The notes under the pieces are model-generated. The model worked only from the letters and a program-made list of their open reading frames with translations. It had not been told where the DNA came from and did not search any database. 64,000 bases of DNA from Pseudoneobacillus sp042683745 (GTDB lineage: Bacteria; Bacillota; Bacilli; Bacillales; Cytobacillaceae), in contig NZ_JBHUJX010000036.1 in assembly GCF_042683745.1 (NCBI RefSeq), forward strand, positions 186,001 to 250,000. Direction: 5' to 3'. This document shows positions 41,123 through 50,103 of the stretch, in pieces. Within the stretch, counting starts at the first letter, position 1. Every line of letters begins with the position of its first letter. The position numbers and the translations under genes are program-made.

Positions 41123-41990
41123 TTAAAACGATTGTGCCTTCGTTTTAAATTCCTCGTATTTTTGTTTATATTCTTCTTCAGTTACAGCATGAAATAACAG
41201 TTTTCGATTGGTCGCCCAAAAGGAAAGATCGAAACCAGTGGCACTTTCGTGAAAATTGCCTTTTAATTTTGTTTTTTTTCCGTTTACCGTGGTGAAGAAC
41301 TCCACCATGTGTCCGTCTGTTCCTCCATTCAAAACATATCTGGTTTCTTCGTACGGGTTGTTTTTATTCTCTGTGTCAGCCATCATGAGAAGGGATCCTG
41401 TCAATCCTCCGCCATCTAGTAAGACTTCATCAATCTTGATAAAAAACTGGTACGAACCGTCATCTGAGGTATGAAGATATCCATAAACTTTACGTAGATC
41501 ATTGAAAAATTTCCTTAATCGGTTATTTTCTATTTCTTCTGTGTGATAGTTTAGTAACGATTCTACATATCCATCAAGTTCTTCCTGATCAACAGGATTG
41601 TAATAATTGAAGTCTTTTTCCCTTGTTTTTGTACTAATAAATGTGGACCAGAAAACCACGCGTCAAACTTCATGATGTTTCCACCGTAATTTACCTTAAA
41701 CTCATACCCCTTTTCAGTCGTTACTCCAGTCAGCGGGAATTCTTTTTCTTTAATATAGGGTTTTCCCCCATTCCATCCATGAGTTTCTGTTCGTGAAGTA
41801 TCCCCTTCACTTTCCCTTTCTGACTCTTTAGTTCAAACCAATAAAGCATAGCGTTATTACTGTAAACAAATGCGTCTGATTTATTCAACGGGTCTTTTCG
41901 GTCTTTCATCTCAGTTGATACCCACCAAAATGATACACCAATCAGCAATCCAATTAGCGCCGCTATACTCCAATATTTTATTTTTTTCAT
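41123..41990 (-). pseudogene. Membrane-anchored protein gene with two frameshifts
   Basis: Two reading frames, 41730-41990 and 41123-41659, are parts of one gene. A third frame bridges them without a stop (YIKEKEFPLTGVTTEKGYE and on to FSGPHLLVQKQGK). Adding one base near 41757-41770 and one near 41611-41632 restores a single protein of about 290 residues. Both points lie in short homopolymer runs. The protein would have an N-terminal membrane helix (KYWSIAALIGLLIGVSFWW) and a soluble outer domain. I do not recognise the family. The start follows GGGAGGGA. It is either a decaying gene or two sequencing errors. Confidence 0.75.
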
Positions 41991-42227
41991 TTTGCTCTCC
42001 CTCCAGGAACAAACATAGCCTAAAAACATTATACCTTGACCATTTACATATATATATTCTGGTACTTTTCACATCTTTACATTTCTAACAGGCTTATTCC
42101 TCCTTAGTCATTTCCACAATTACCTAACGATAATAATTTCTTATATACTTTCATAATTTTTTCATTATTCCACTTATGGACCTATTCAAATAAAATAATA
42201 GATATTGAATGAATAGGAGGAAAAAAA

Positions 42228-43205
42228 TTGAAAGCCATTATCGTAACAGAGTTTGGTCAACCTGAAGTACTTAAATATACAGATATAGAAATTCCAGTAA
42301 TAAATTCAAAGCAAGTTTTAATTAAGGTCGAAAAAGCAAGTGTAAATTTTGCAGATATTAAATCGCGTTACGGAAAAAAAGGAGGTAAATTACCGTTTAT
42401 TCCTGGATTAGATGCTGCAGGTGTGATAGAAAGTGTTGGTTCTGAGGTTCAATCATTTAAAGTGGGGCAACGTGTCATTGCATTCCCTTCTGCCGGTTCC
42501 TATGCAGAATATGTTGTAGCGGAGGAAAACCTTACTTTTTCCATTCCAGACCGTTTAGATTTTCAAACAGCAGCAGCTTGTCCGACGGTTTCGTTTCTTT
42601 CCTATAAACTTCTGGTAGATATTGCACGAATTGAAAAGGGAGAAACCGTTTTAGTCCACTCAGCAGCTGGAGGAGTAGGAACAACAGCCATCCAATTAGC
42701 AAAAATTCTAGGTGCGAGTAAAGTGATTGGGACCGTGGGAAGTGAAAGTAAATCTTCTGTAGCTTTAGAGGCTGGGGCGGATCAAGTGATTTGTTATGAA
42801 ACAGAGGATTTTGCTCAAAAGGTCAATGAATATACGGATGGTAAAGGAGTTAATATCATTCTAGATTCGATCGCTGGATGGGTATCAGAAAAAAGTCTTG
42901 ACTGTCTTGCCCCATACGGTCGATTGGTGCACTTCGGAAACTCTAGTGGGAAAGCAGGCAACTTTAAAACAAACGATTTACATTCAAGCTGCCGCTCCGT
43001 CCTCGGATTCAGCTTAGGTACGACTAGAAAAGAGCGTCCTCATTTATTGCAGGAGACAGCAAAGCAAGTGCTTCAACTGTTAGCAGATGGTCATTTACAT
43101 ATTAAAATTGGACATCACTTTCCATTGCAAGATGCGGTATCTGCCCATAAATTAATTGAAAGCAGACAAAGTGTTGGCAAAGTTTTATTAGATGTAAAAC
43201 ATTAA
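42228..43205 (+). CDS. NADPH:quinone oxidoreductase (zinc-free MDR family)
   Basis: The 325-residue protein belongs to the medium-chain dehydrogenase/reductase superfamily, quinone reductase branch. It has an N-terminal GroES-like domain with VNFADIKSRYG and PFIPGLDAAGVIESVG, and a Rossmann domain with AAGGVGTTAIQLAK near residues 146-159. It lacks the zinc-binding residues of alcohol dehydrogenases. It probably reduces quinones or enones with NADPH. TTG at 42228 follows AGGAGG by seven bases. Its stop codon abuts a mosaic repeat. Confidence 0.88.
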   Translation: MKAIIVTEFGQPEVLKYTDIEIPVINSKQVLIKVEKASVNFADIKSRYGKKGGKLPFIPGLDAAGVIESVGSEVQSFKVGQRVIAFPSAGSYAEYVVAEENLTFSIPDRLDFQTAAACPTVSFLSYKLLVDIARIEKGETVLVHSAAGGVGTTAIQLAKILGASKVIGTVGSESKSSVALEAGADQVICYETEDFAQKVNEYTDGKGVNIILDSIAGWVSEKSLDCLAPYGRLVHFGNSSGKAGNFKTNDLHSSCRSVLGFSLGTTRKERPHLLQETAKQVLQLLADGHLHIKIGHHFPLQDAVSAHKLIESRQSVGKVLLDVKH

Positions 43206-43328
43206 CAAAAGCGCAAGCGCCTTGATCAGCCCCGACAAGCAAATGCCGTCCCAAAGAGGAGGTTCGCTCTTTAACCTCATCTTTGGGGCGCCATTTGACC
43301 TCGAGGGGCTAAGGCGTTGGAGCTGGAC
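43206..43328 (+). repeat. Mosaic hairpin repeat, copy 3 (short form)
   Basis: It has the same ends as the other copies (GCGCAAGCGCCTTGATCAGC and GGGGCTAAGGCGTTGGAGC). It holds one hairpin, CCCAAAGA-GAGGTT-CGCTCTTT-AACCTC-TCTTTGGG (43250-43287, one side bulged), but lacks the tandem GTCCT/ATCCT hairpin block found in copies 2 and 4. It begins directly after the quinone reductase stop codon. Confidence 0.9.
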
Positions 43329-43385
43329 GTAGACTATACAAGTTAAGAAGTTATCCACATCCGAGTATTTTATAGTATCCTAAAC

Positions 43386-43426
43386 AAAAATAAAGCCATT
43401 GATGCATCCTTCACATCAATGGCTTT
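43386..43426 (-). terminator. Terminator of the TerC-family gene
   Basis: Perfect 13-bp stem AAAGCCATTGATG / CATCAATGGCTTT with ATTTTTG following on the minus strand. Confidence 0.92.
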
Positions 43427-43430
43427 CCTA

Positions 43431-44102
43431 TTAATTATGCTGAACTCGATCTTTCGAATTTCCACTAAACTTACCAACAATGATAACAAAAGCAGCCAAA
43501 ATAATAGGCAAGATAAAATGAAAGCTATGGTCGAGCTGTTCAAAATAATGCCCGATCGCTTTATCGCTTAACATCATTTCTCCGGCTGTATACCCTAATA
43601 ATCCCGCTCCAAGTATAACAATGATTGGGAATTTTTCCATAATCGCCATTAAAATTTGACTTCCCCAAATAATTAACGGAATACTAATAGCTAGTCCGAT
43701 AAGAATGAGCACCATATTTCCTTCAGCTGCCCCTGCAACCGCAACGACATTATCTAGACTCATGATCAAGTCAGCAAAGATAATCGTTTTGATAGCCCCC
43801 ATTAAATTCGAGCTTGCTTCAATGTTTTCGTCGTCTTCACCCTTTAATAATTTAATAGCAATCCACAAAAGAAGAATCCCGCCAATAAAATTTAAAAAAG
43901 GAATTTGTAATAAATAAACTGCTACAAAGGTTAAAATGACACGAAGTGCGATTGCTCCAAAGCTACCTAAAAATACAGCCTTCTTGCGATATTTCACATC
44001 TAAATTCCGACAGGCAAGGGCGATTACAACCGCATTATCCCCGCTTAATACAATATTAATTAAAATAATTTCTATCAACCCTACTAGAAACTCACTACCC
44101 AA
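43431..44102 (-). CDS. TerC family membrane protein (YjbE-like)
   Basis: The 223-residue protein has seven membrane segments. The paired acidic motifs of TerC proteins are present, SGDNAVV near residue 20 and SLDNVVA near 115, which probably line a metal pathway. Length and sequence fit Bacillus YjbE. Some TerC proteins take part in Mn2+ export or metallation of secreted proteins. TTG at 44102 follows GAGGGGGA by eight bases. Several relatives sit under the yybP-ykoY manganese riboswitch, but I see no such element in the 180 bp upstream. Confidence 0.88.
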   Translation of the reverse strand: MGSEFLVGLIEIILINIVLSGDNAVVIALACRNLDVKYRKKAVFLGSFGAIALRVILTFVAVYLLQIPFLNFIGGILLLWIAIKLLKGEDDENIEASSNLMGAIKTIIFADLIMSLDNVVAVAGAAEGNMVLILIGLAISIPLIIWGSQILMAIMEKFPIIVILGAGLLGYTAGEMMLSDKAIGHYFEQLDHSFHFILPIILAAFVIIVGKFSGNSKDRVQHN

Positions 44103-44282
44103 TGAAAGAATCCCCCTCTTAAATGATGTGAAAAAAATATGTAAAAGACATTATTTAATATACCCATTTTATACTTTTTAGTAAATATTCAGGAAGTAGT
44201 TTTATTTCTAGTGTACACCGATTATTTCAACCTCAGCAATTTTGTACATTCCATTTTTTAATCATCGATAGGGGTCTATTGA

Positions 44283-44651
44283 CTACTTTAGACGATCATT
44301 TAAAACATTCTCTTCTAATACAGCGAACTTATCCCCATATACTTTTGTAATATGTTTTTCACCCCAAGCACAAAGAGAATCCAATATACCTTGTAAACTC
44401 CATCCGTATTCACTTAATTCATATTCTACTTTGGGAGGAATTTGATTATAAACAATCCTATTTATGACGCCATCTTCCTCTAATTCTCGTAACTGTTGAG
44501 TTAGCATCTTCTGGGTAATATCAGGCATGAGTCGTTTTAGTTCATTCGTTCGTTTCTTTCCATGTGTTAAATGACAAAGAATCACGCATTTCCATTTCCC
44601 ACCTATCACCTCTAATGTCGCTTCTACTGAAATATTGTACTTCTTCTTCAT
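44283..44651 (-). CDS. HxlR-family transcriptional regulator
   Basis: The 122-residue winged-helix regulator has the HxlR core: VIGGKWKCVILCHL at residues 15-28, TNELKRLMPDITQKMLTQQLRELEEDG, in part, as the recognition helix, and KVEYELSEYG as the wing. Cys22 and Cys26 lie in the first helix; some HxlR proteins sense aldehydes or quinones through cysteines, though at other positions. It is divergent from an MFS exporter and aldo-keto reductase, with inverted repeats between them, so it probably controls that group. Confidence 0.88.
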   Translation of the reverse strand: MKKKYNISVEATLEVIGGKWKCVILCHLTHGKKRTNELKRLMPDITQKMLTQQLRELEEDGVINRIVYNQIPPKVEYELSEYGWSLQGILDSLCAWGEKHITKVYGDKFAVLEENVLNDRLK

Positions 44652-44668
44652 ATTTTCCCTCCTTATTT

Positions 44669-44730
44669 ATAGGCACAAAAAAGTACCTATATTACTTATT
44701 TGTGCCTATATTACTTTAAAGTACGTACTT
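44669..44730. promoter_or_regulatory. Inverted repeats in the HxlR/MFS divergent region
   Basis: Perfect 11-bp arms ATAGGCACAAA (44669-44679) and TTTGTGCCTAT (44699-44709) are 19 bp apart. The 12-bp palindrome AAGTACGTACTT is at 44719-44730, and an AAGTAC half-site lies between the arms. These are candidate HxlR binding sites. Confidence 0.6.
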
Positions 44731-44855
44731 CTCTATTTGTTTTATATCATCCATAATAACATTTATCGGTTGAGCTATAACGTATTTTTTAAAATATATT
44801 CTTTACGTAAGGCACAATCAATAATACAAAATCACATCATTTAGGAGGGAATGCC

Positions 44856-46085
44856 GTGGCTTTAGATAAAAAACAGAGTACATTAGCCTTGTTGGCATTA
44901 GCAATAAGTGCATTTGCAATAGGAACAACAGAATTTATTAGTGTAGGGCTGCTACCCCTTATTTCTAATGATTTACAAGTATCGATAACAACAGCGGGTT
45001 TAACCGTATCCCTATATGCATTAGGAGTAGCATTCGGAGCACCTATATTAACTTCCATTACTTCAAGTATGTCTCGCAAAACTTTGTTGCTGTGGATCAT
45101 GATTATTTTTATCATCGGGAACAGTATTGCAGCTTGTGCGACTAGCATTGGTGTTTTACTGGTCGCTCGTGTAATTTCTGCATTTTCCCATGGTGTATTT
45201 ATGTCAATAGGCTCGACCATTGCTGCTAATCTAGTTCCAGAAAATAAAAGAGCTAGTGCCATATCCATTATGTTTACAGGACTCACTGTCGCTACAGTTA
45301 CCGGTGTGCCATTTGGAACATTTATTGGGCAACAATTTGGTTGGAGAATAGCCTTTATCATCATTACATTGGTTGGAATTATTGCCTTTATTTCAAATAG
45401 CATCCTTATTCCTGCTAATTTACGAAAGAGTGCTCGTACATCTTTTCACGATCAGTTCAAATTAATAACAAATGGCCGTTTATTACTTTTATTTATCATT
45501 ACAGCTTTAGGATATGGTGGAACGTTTGTTGTCTTTACTTTTCTATCCCCCATTCTACAGAACATAACTGGATTTAAAGAAGAAACAGTAGCTATTATAC
45601 TGTTCATTTACGGAATAGCCATTGCAATTGGGAATATGATGGGCGGGAGATTATCTAATATAAATCCGCTAAAGGCATTATTTTACATGTTTATCGTACA
45701 AGCTATTGTTCTCCTTATCTTGATGTTTACAGCACCATATAAAATAGTAGGATTGCTAACTATTTTCTTTATGGGACTTCTTGCTTTTATGAATGTTCCT
45801 GGATTACAAGTATATGTCGTAATGCTGGCAGAACGTTTTGTACCTACCGCGGTAGATGTCGCTTCCGCTCTCAATATCGCTGCGTTTAATGCAGGAATTG
45901 CCATTGGCTCCTACTTAGGTGGTGAGATTACCAATTCGATTGGATTAATTCATACTTCTTGGATTGGAGCACTTATGGTTTTCGGTGCCGTAATCCTTAC
46001 AGGTTGGTGTCGAATTCTTGAAAAAAGAGACCAAAAGCAACTTATAGTATATGAAAAAAACATCCCAACAATGGGAGAGATTTAA
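44856..46085 (+). CDS. MFS exporter (AraJ/YbcL-like)
   Basis: The 409-residue 12-segment transporter is of the sugar/drug efflux group. ALAISAFAIGTTEFISVGLLP is the TM1 hallmark of AraJ, YdhP and YbcL-like exporters, and SHGVFMSIGSTIAANLVP lies in TM4. GTG at 44856 follows AGGAGGGA. It is divergent from the HxlR regulator and lies 63 bp before the aldo-keto reductase gene, probably in one operon. The substrate is unknown; export of a reactive metabolite would suit the neighbours. Confidence 0.87.
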   Translation: MALDKKQSTLALLALAISAFAIGTTEFISVGLLPLISNDLQVSITTAGLTVSLYALGVAFGAPILTSITSSMSRKTLLLWIMIIFIIGNSIAACATSIGVLLVARVISAFSHGVFMSIGSTIAANLVPENKRASAISIMFTGLTVATVTGVPFGTFIGQQFGWRIAFIIITLVGIIAFISNSILIPANLRKSARTSFHDQFKLITNGRLLLLFIITALGYGGTFVVFTFLSPILQNITGFKEETVAIILFIYGIAIAIGNMMGGRLSNINPLKALFYMFIVQAIVLLILMFTAPYKIVGLLTIFFMGLLAFMNVPGLQVYVVMLAERFVPTAVDVASALNIAAFNAGIAIGSYLGGEITNSIGLIHTSWIGALMVFGAVILTGWCRILEKRDQKQLIVYEKNIPTMGEI

Positions 46086-46148
46086 GCACATGCGCACCAA
46101 ATTTAAAATAATTTTTTATTAACTAACAACATTGGAGGTATATTTTTC

Positions 46149-46991
46149 ATGAAAAAAAACTTACAAAACACAACTACTTTGCATAATGGGGTAAAAATGC
46201 CTTGGTTAGGTATTGGAGTATTTAAAGTAGAAGATGGTCCTGAATTGATCCATTCTGTAAAATCGGCGATTAAACATGGGTATCGAAGCATTGATACGGC
46301 TGCTATTTATCAAAATGAAGAAGGGGTAGGACAAGCAATCAGAGAAGGAATAAAAGAAACAGGTGTCGCTAGAGAGGACCTTTTCATCACTTCGAAAGTT
46401 TGGAATTCTGACTTAGGCTACGAATCAACTATAGCTGCTTATGAAACTAGCTTAACCAAGCTTGGCCTAGACTATTTAGATTTATACCTTATTCACTGGC
46501 CTGTGGCAGGCAAATACAAAGAGGCTTGGCGAGCATTAGAAACTCTATATAAAGAAGGCAAAGTGAAAGCGATTGGAGTAAGTAACTTCCAAGTTCACCA
46601 TCTGGAAGACTTAATAAATGATGCAGAAATAAAACCGATGGTCAATCAAGTAGAATACCACCCACGGTTAACACAGAAAGAAGTGCATGCCTTTTGTTTG
46701 AAACATGGGATTCAATTAGAAGCATGGTCACCATTAATGCAAGGTCAATTATTAGATCACCCTGTCTTAGAGGAGATAGCCAATCAATATAACAAATCAA
46801 TTGCTCAAGTTATTTTACGATGGGATTTACAAAACGGGATTGTCACCATTCCGAAATCAACCAAAGAACAACGGATTGTTGAAAACTCTACTATATTTGA
46901 TTTCGAACTAACGAAAGAAGATATGGAGAAAATTAATGGATTGAATCAAGATCATCGTGTCGGTCCAGACCCTGACAACTTTGATTTTTAA
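46149..46991 (+). CDS. Aldo-keto reductase (YvgN-like, methylglyoxal reductase type)
   Basis: The 280-residue single-barrel NADPH reductase has the catalytic tetrad Asp49, Tyr54, Lys83 and His116. The signature LDYLDLYLIHWP and the cofactor motif IPKSTKEQRIVEN near the C-terminus are present. The whole sequence is close to what I recall of Bacillus subtilis YvgN, which reduces methylglyoxal and other aldehydes. The ATG follows TTGGAGG. Together with the HxlR regulator and MFS pump it forms a likely aldehyde or quinone defence unit. Confidence 0.9.
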   Translation: MKKNLQNTTTLHNGVKMPWLGIGVFKVEDGPELIHSVKSAIKHGYRSIDTAAIYQNEEGVGQAIREGIKETGVAREDLFITSKVWNSDLGYESTIAAYETSLTKLGLDYLDLYLIHWPVAGKYKEAWRALETLYKEGKVKAIGVSNFQVHHLEDLINDAEIKPMVNQVEYHPRLTQKEVHAFCLKHGIQLEAWSPLMQGQLLDHPVLEEIANQYNKSIAQVILRWDLQNGIVTIPKSTKEQRIVENSTIFDFELTKEDMEKINGLNQDHRVGPDPDNFDF

Positions 46992-47044
46992 CTAGAGATT
47001 TGTGTAAACTTTGTTCTTTAAACTAAGATTTTCATTACTGTTCT

Positions 47045-47084
47045 ACAAATAGGCATTCCCCTAAACGAGGGAATGCCTATTTGT
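47045..47084. terminator. Long perfect hairpin between convergent genes
   Basis: A 16-bp perfect stem, ACAAATAGGCATTCCC and its complement, with an 8-nt loop, lies between the aldo-keto reductase and the flavoprotein reductase. T-rich arm ends on both sides suggest bidirectional termination. Confidence 0.85.
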
Positions 47085-47128
47085 CACTTTAAGTAACTTG
47101 GAATCATTTCACACTTCAAATTCATCAT

Positions 47129-48193
47129 CTATAAAGCTTTTGTTTGCTCCATCATTTGTTTCACTAATTCACGATTACGTTTTTTAAAGACCTCATTATG
47201 TGAGGAAACCATGGCCATTTTATAAGCGTCAGGCTGGATAAATTGTTTAGCCTTGTTTACAGCATTAGCGGCATCTTGAAATGCACCAGCTATTAAATTT
47301 AATTTCCCATCATGCTTGAGAATATCCCCAGCTGCGTAAAGTCCTGGGATTGATGATTCACTAGACGCATTACCTGCAATATAAAAATTATCGGCTATCT
47401 CAATCTTCAGTTCACTATTTTCAAGTAAGGTTGTATCCTGCTCATAGCCATGATTAATAATCACTTCATCAATCGACAAATGCGAAACCTCTCCTGTGAT
47501 CTGATTTGTCAATTCAACACTTTCAATTAATTCATGGTTTTCATTGGCAATTAGTTTTGTAATAGAAGTATTAAAATAACAAGTAGCCGAGCTATTTATT
47601 AACTGGGTTACTTGTGACTCATGTCCTGATAGAGCATCTTTTCGATAAGTTAAATAAACTTTTTTGGCAATTGGCTCTAATTCATTTGCCCAATCAATGG
47701 CAGAATTTCCTCCACCGGATATGATCACTGTTTTATCTATAAACGATTTTAAAGATTTCACTGTGTAATTTAGATTTGATACTTCAAATCTCTCTGCTCC
47801 CTCAATTTTTAACTTCTGAGGTTTCAATATTCCACTTCCAACAGCAACAATGACTGTTTTCGAAAAATGCTTTTGACCAGAGGCAGCGACTAATTCAAAA
47901 ATACCTTCATCATTTCGAGTAATCGACACCACTTTTTCATTCAAGACGACGGTTGGATCAAAAGTTAAACCTTGCTCTACAAGTTGTTTAATTAAGTTTG
48001 CTCCTGTGATTGGTGTTTGTCCTCCAATATCCCAAATCACCTTCTCTGGATAGACATGAATTTTCCCACCTAATTGTGGTTGATATTCAATAAGCTTTGT
48101 CTTCATTTCTCTAAGTCCACTATAAAAGGTTGAGTAAAGACCGGCTGGCCCTCCTCCAATCACCGTTACATCGAATAATTCTTGCAGTTCCAT
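47129..48193 (-). CDS. Ferredoxin/flavodoxin--NADP reductase, YumC/YcgT type
   Basis: The 354-residue flavoprotein is of thioredoxin-reductase-like fold without the redox CxxC. It has the FAD motif VIGGGPAGLYSTFY near residue 12, the NADPH motif IISGGGNSAIDWA near 155, and the second FAD motif GLYAAGDI near 285. Such enzymes pass electrons from NADPH to ferredoxin or flavodoxin and may reduce ferric siderophores. The ATG at 48193 follows AAGGAG. A Fur box lies just upstream and the siderophore transporter is divergent, which fits the Fur-controlled YcgT role. Confidence 0.9.
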   Translation of the reverse strand: MELQELFDVTVIGGGPAGLYSTFYSGLREMKTKLIEYQPQLGGKIHVYPEKVIWDIGGQTPITGANLIKQLVEQGLTFDPTVVLNEKVVSITRNDEGIFELVAASGQKHFSKTVIVAVGSGILKPQKLKIEGAERFEVSNLNYTVKSLKSFIDKTVIISGGGNSAIDWANELEPIAKKVYLTYRKDALSGHESQVTQLINSSATCYFNTSITKLIANENHELIESVELTNQITGEVSHLSIDEVIINHGYEQDTTLLENSELKIEIADNFYIAGNASSESSIPGLYAAGDILKHDGKLNLIAGAFQDAANAVNKAKQFIQPDAYKMAMVSSHNEVFKKRNRELVKQMMEQTKAL

Positions 48194-48224
48194 TTCCGTC
48201 CACTCCTTGGTAATCAAATGTGAT

Positions 48225-48239
48225 TGATTATCATTCTCA
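48225..48239. promoter_or_regulatory. Fur box upstream of the flavoprotein reductase
   Basis: TGATTATCATTCTCA matches 12 of 14 defined positions of the 7-1-7 Fur consensus TGATAATnATTATCA. Confidence 0.75.
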
Positions 48240-48330
48240 TTAGAATATATATCTTTTTCTTCATTTTTACAATAAAAAATTTATGGTTGACATCAGAAAA
48301 AAATAAATTTATAGTTTAGTCAATCGATAT

Positions 48331-48345
48331 TGATAATCATTATCA
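48331..48345. promoter_or_regulatory. Fur box upstream of the siderophore transporter operon
   Basis: TGATAATCATTATCA is a perfect match to the 7-1-7 Fur consensus, 30 bp before the ATPase start. Confidence 0.92.
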
Positions 48346-48374
48346 CTCATTTTTCCAAAATTGGAGGTAAAATC

Positions 48375-49220
48375 ATGGTTCGCCTCTACACAGATGAATT
48401 GAACATTGGCTATGATGAACGCTTAATTGTAAAAAATCTCAGTGTCGCTATTCCCGATAAAAAAATAACAACCATTATCGGTTCCAACGGCTGTGGAAAA
48501 TCGACCTTATTAAAAGCGATTACTCGTATTATCACCCACCAATCTGGAGCAGTTATATTAGACGGAGCAAACATCTCAAAAGAAAACACAAAGATCCTTG
48601 CTAAAAAAATGGCGATTCTTCCACAAACACCAGAAAGTGCAAGTGGATTAACAGTTGGCGAACTTGTATCTTATGGTCGCTTTCCTTACCAATCAGGATT
48701 CGGACGATTAACGAAAAGAGACTATGAAATCATCGATTGGTCACTTGATGTTACAGGTACTGCAGACTTTAAGTTTCGTCCTGTCGATTCACTATCAGGT
48801 GGACAGCGGCAACGAGTATGGATTGCCATGGCTCTTGCGCAAGAAACAGAAATAATTTTCCTTGATGAGCCAACCACTTATTTAGATATGGCCCATCAGC
48901 TAGAGGTTTTAGAGCTTTTACAAAAACTCAATGTAGAACAGGGACGTACGATAGTGATGGTCCTTCATGATTTAAATCAAGCTGCACGTTTTGCAGATCA
49001 TCTTATCGCATTAAAAGATGGTGAAATTGTAAAGGCTGGCAATTGTGAAGAGGTAATCAGTCATGACGTGCTTAAAAAAGTGTTTCATATTGATGCCCAA
49101 ATCGGTCGCGATCCAAGAACAAATAAACCAATGTGTGTAACTTACAACTTATTAAAAGGAGAACAAAAGAATGAAGAAACTACTCATCCCATTTATGCTG
49201 CTGTTAGTTCTAGTTATTAG
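48375..49220 (+). CDS. Iron-siderophore ABC transporter, ATPase (FhuC-like)
   Basis: The 281-residue ATPase has Walker A GSNGCGKST near residue 35, signature LSGGQRQRVWIAMALAQ near 138, and Walker B IIFLDEPTTYLD. It resembles the FhuC/FecE/YusV group. The ATG at 48375 follows GGAGG by seven bases. The reading frame runs 50 bp into the binding-protein gene, adding a tail (NEETTHPIYAAVSSSY) that looks unlike the family end and may be a neutral extension. It is the first gene of a four-gene Fur-controlled operon. Confidence 0.92.
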   Translation: MVRLYTDELNIGYDERLIVKNLSVAIPDKKITTIIGSNGCGKSTLLKAITRIITHQSGAVILDGANISKENTKILAKKMAILPQTPESASGLTVGELVSYGRFPYQSGFGRLTKRDYEIIDWSLDVTGTADFKFRPVDSLSGGQRQRVWIAMALAQETEIIFLDEPTTYLDMAHQLEVLELLQKLNVEQGRTIVMVLHDLNQAARFADHLIALKDGEIVKAGNCEEVISHDVLKKVFHIDAQIGRDPRTNKPMCVTYNLLKGEQKNEETTHPIYAAVSSSY

Positions 49221-50097
49221 CGCTTGCAGTAATGCTAAGACAAATGAAAAAGAGGATTCATCACCGAAAGATGAAAACAAATCAGGAACCATTACGTATC
49301 AATCGGAAACAGGACCAATTGAAGTTCCTGCTGATCCAAAACGTGTCATTTTGCTCTCTGGATTTACTGGTAATGTCATCGACTTAGGGGTAAATATCGT
49401 TGGTGTAGATGTATGGTCTAAAAATAACCCCACTTTTGAAAAAGAATTAAAAGATGTAGAAGAAGTTTCCGATGAAAACTTAGAAAAAATTATCGAATTA
49501 AATCCAGATTTAATCATTGGTTTATCTAATATTAAAAACCTAGATAAATTAAGTGAAATTGCTCCTACAGTAACTTACACATGGGGAAAAGTTGATTATT
49601 TGACGCAACACTTAGAAATTGGAAAGCTCTTAAACAAAGAAAAAGAGGCACAAGAATGGATTGATGACTTTAAACATCGTGCAGAAGCCGCTGGTGAAGA
49701 AATTCGTGCAAAAATTGGTGAAGACGCAACCGTTTCTGTCATTGAAAGTTATGGTAAGGACCTCTATGTATTCGGCGATAACTGGGCACGTGGAACGGAA
49801 ATCTTATATCAAGCAATGAATTTAAAAATGCCGGAGAAAGTAAAAGAAATGGCATTGAAATCAGGCTATTATACGTTATCTGCTGAAGTACTTCCTGAGT
49901 ATGCTGGGGATTATGTAATCTTAAGTAAATACTCAGATGCGGATACTTCCTTCCAAGAAACGGAAACATATAAGAATATTCCTGCTGTTAAAAACAATCA
50001 TGTATATGAAATGACTGGAAATGGAGCTTCCTTTAGTGACCCAGTCACATTAGAAAAGCAGCTTAAATTTTTCAAAAAATCATTTTTAGGTAGTTAA
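49171..50097 (+). CDS. Iron-siderophore binding lipoprotein (FhuD/YxeB-like)
   Basis: The 308-residue type III binding protein starts with a lipoprotein signal (MKKLLIPFMLLLVLVISAC) with lipobox ISAC. The two lobes are joined by a long helix; segments such as ADPKRVILLSGF and ELNPDLIIGL are family hallmarks. The details recall the hydroxamate-binding FhuD and YxeB proteins, so ferrioxamine- or ferrichrome-type ligands are likely but unproven. The start lies inside the end of the ATPase gene and follows AAAGGAG. Confidence 0.9.
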   Translation: MKKLLIPFMLLLVLVISACSNAKTNEKEDSSPKDENKSGTITYQSETGPIEVPADPKRVILLSGFTGNVIDLGVNIVGVDVWSKNNPTFEKELKDVEEVSDENLEKIIELNPDLIIGLSNIKNLDKLSEIAPTVTYTWGKVDYLTQHLEIGKLLNKEKEAQEWIDDFKHRAEAAGEEIRAKIGEDATVSVIESYGKDLYVFGDNWARGTEILYQAMNLKMPEKVKEMALKSGYYTLSAEVLPEYAGDYVILSKYSDADTSFQETETYKNIPAVKNNHVYEMTGNGASFSDPVTLEKQLKFFKKSFLGS

Positions 50098-50103
50098 TAT
50101 AAA

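Noticed and set aside
44103..44280. yybP-ykoY manganese riboswitch before the TerC gene
   Set aside because: The spacer is AT-rich and lacks the conserved paired GGGGAGUA-type loops; no matching fold was found.
47129..48193. Thioredoxin reductase
   Set aside because: The fold is the same, but the redox-active CxxC between the FAD and NADPH motifs is absent, as in ferredoxin-NADP reductases of the YumC/YcgT type.
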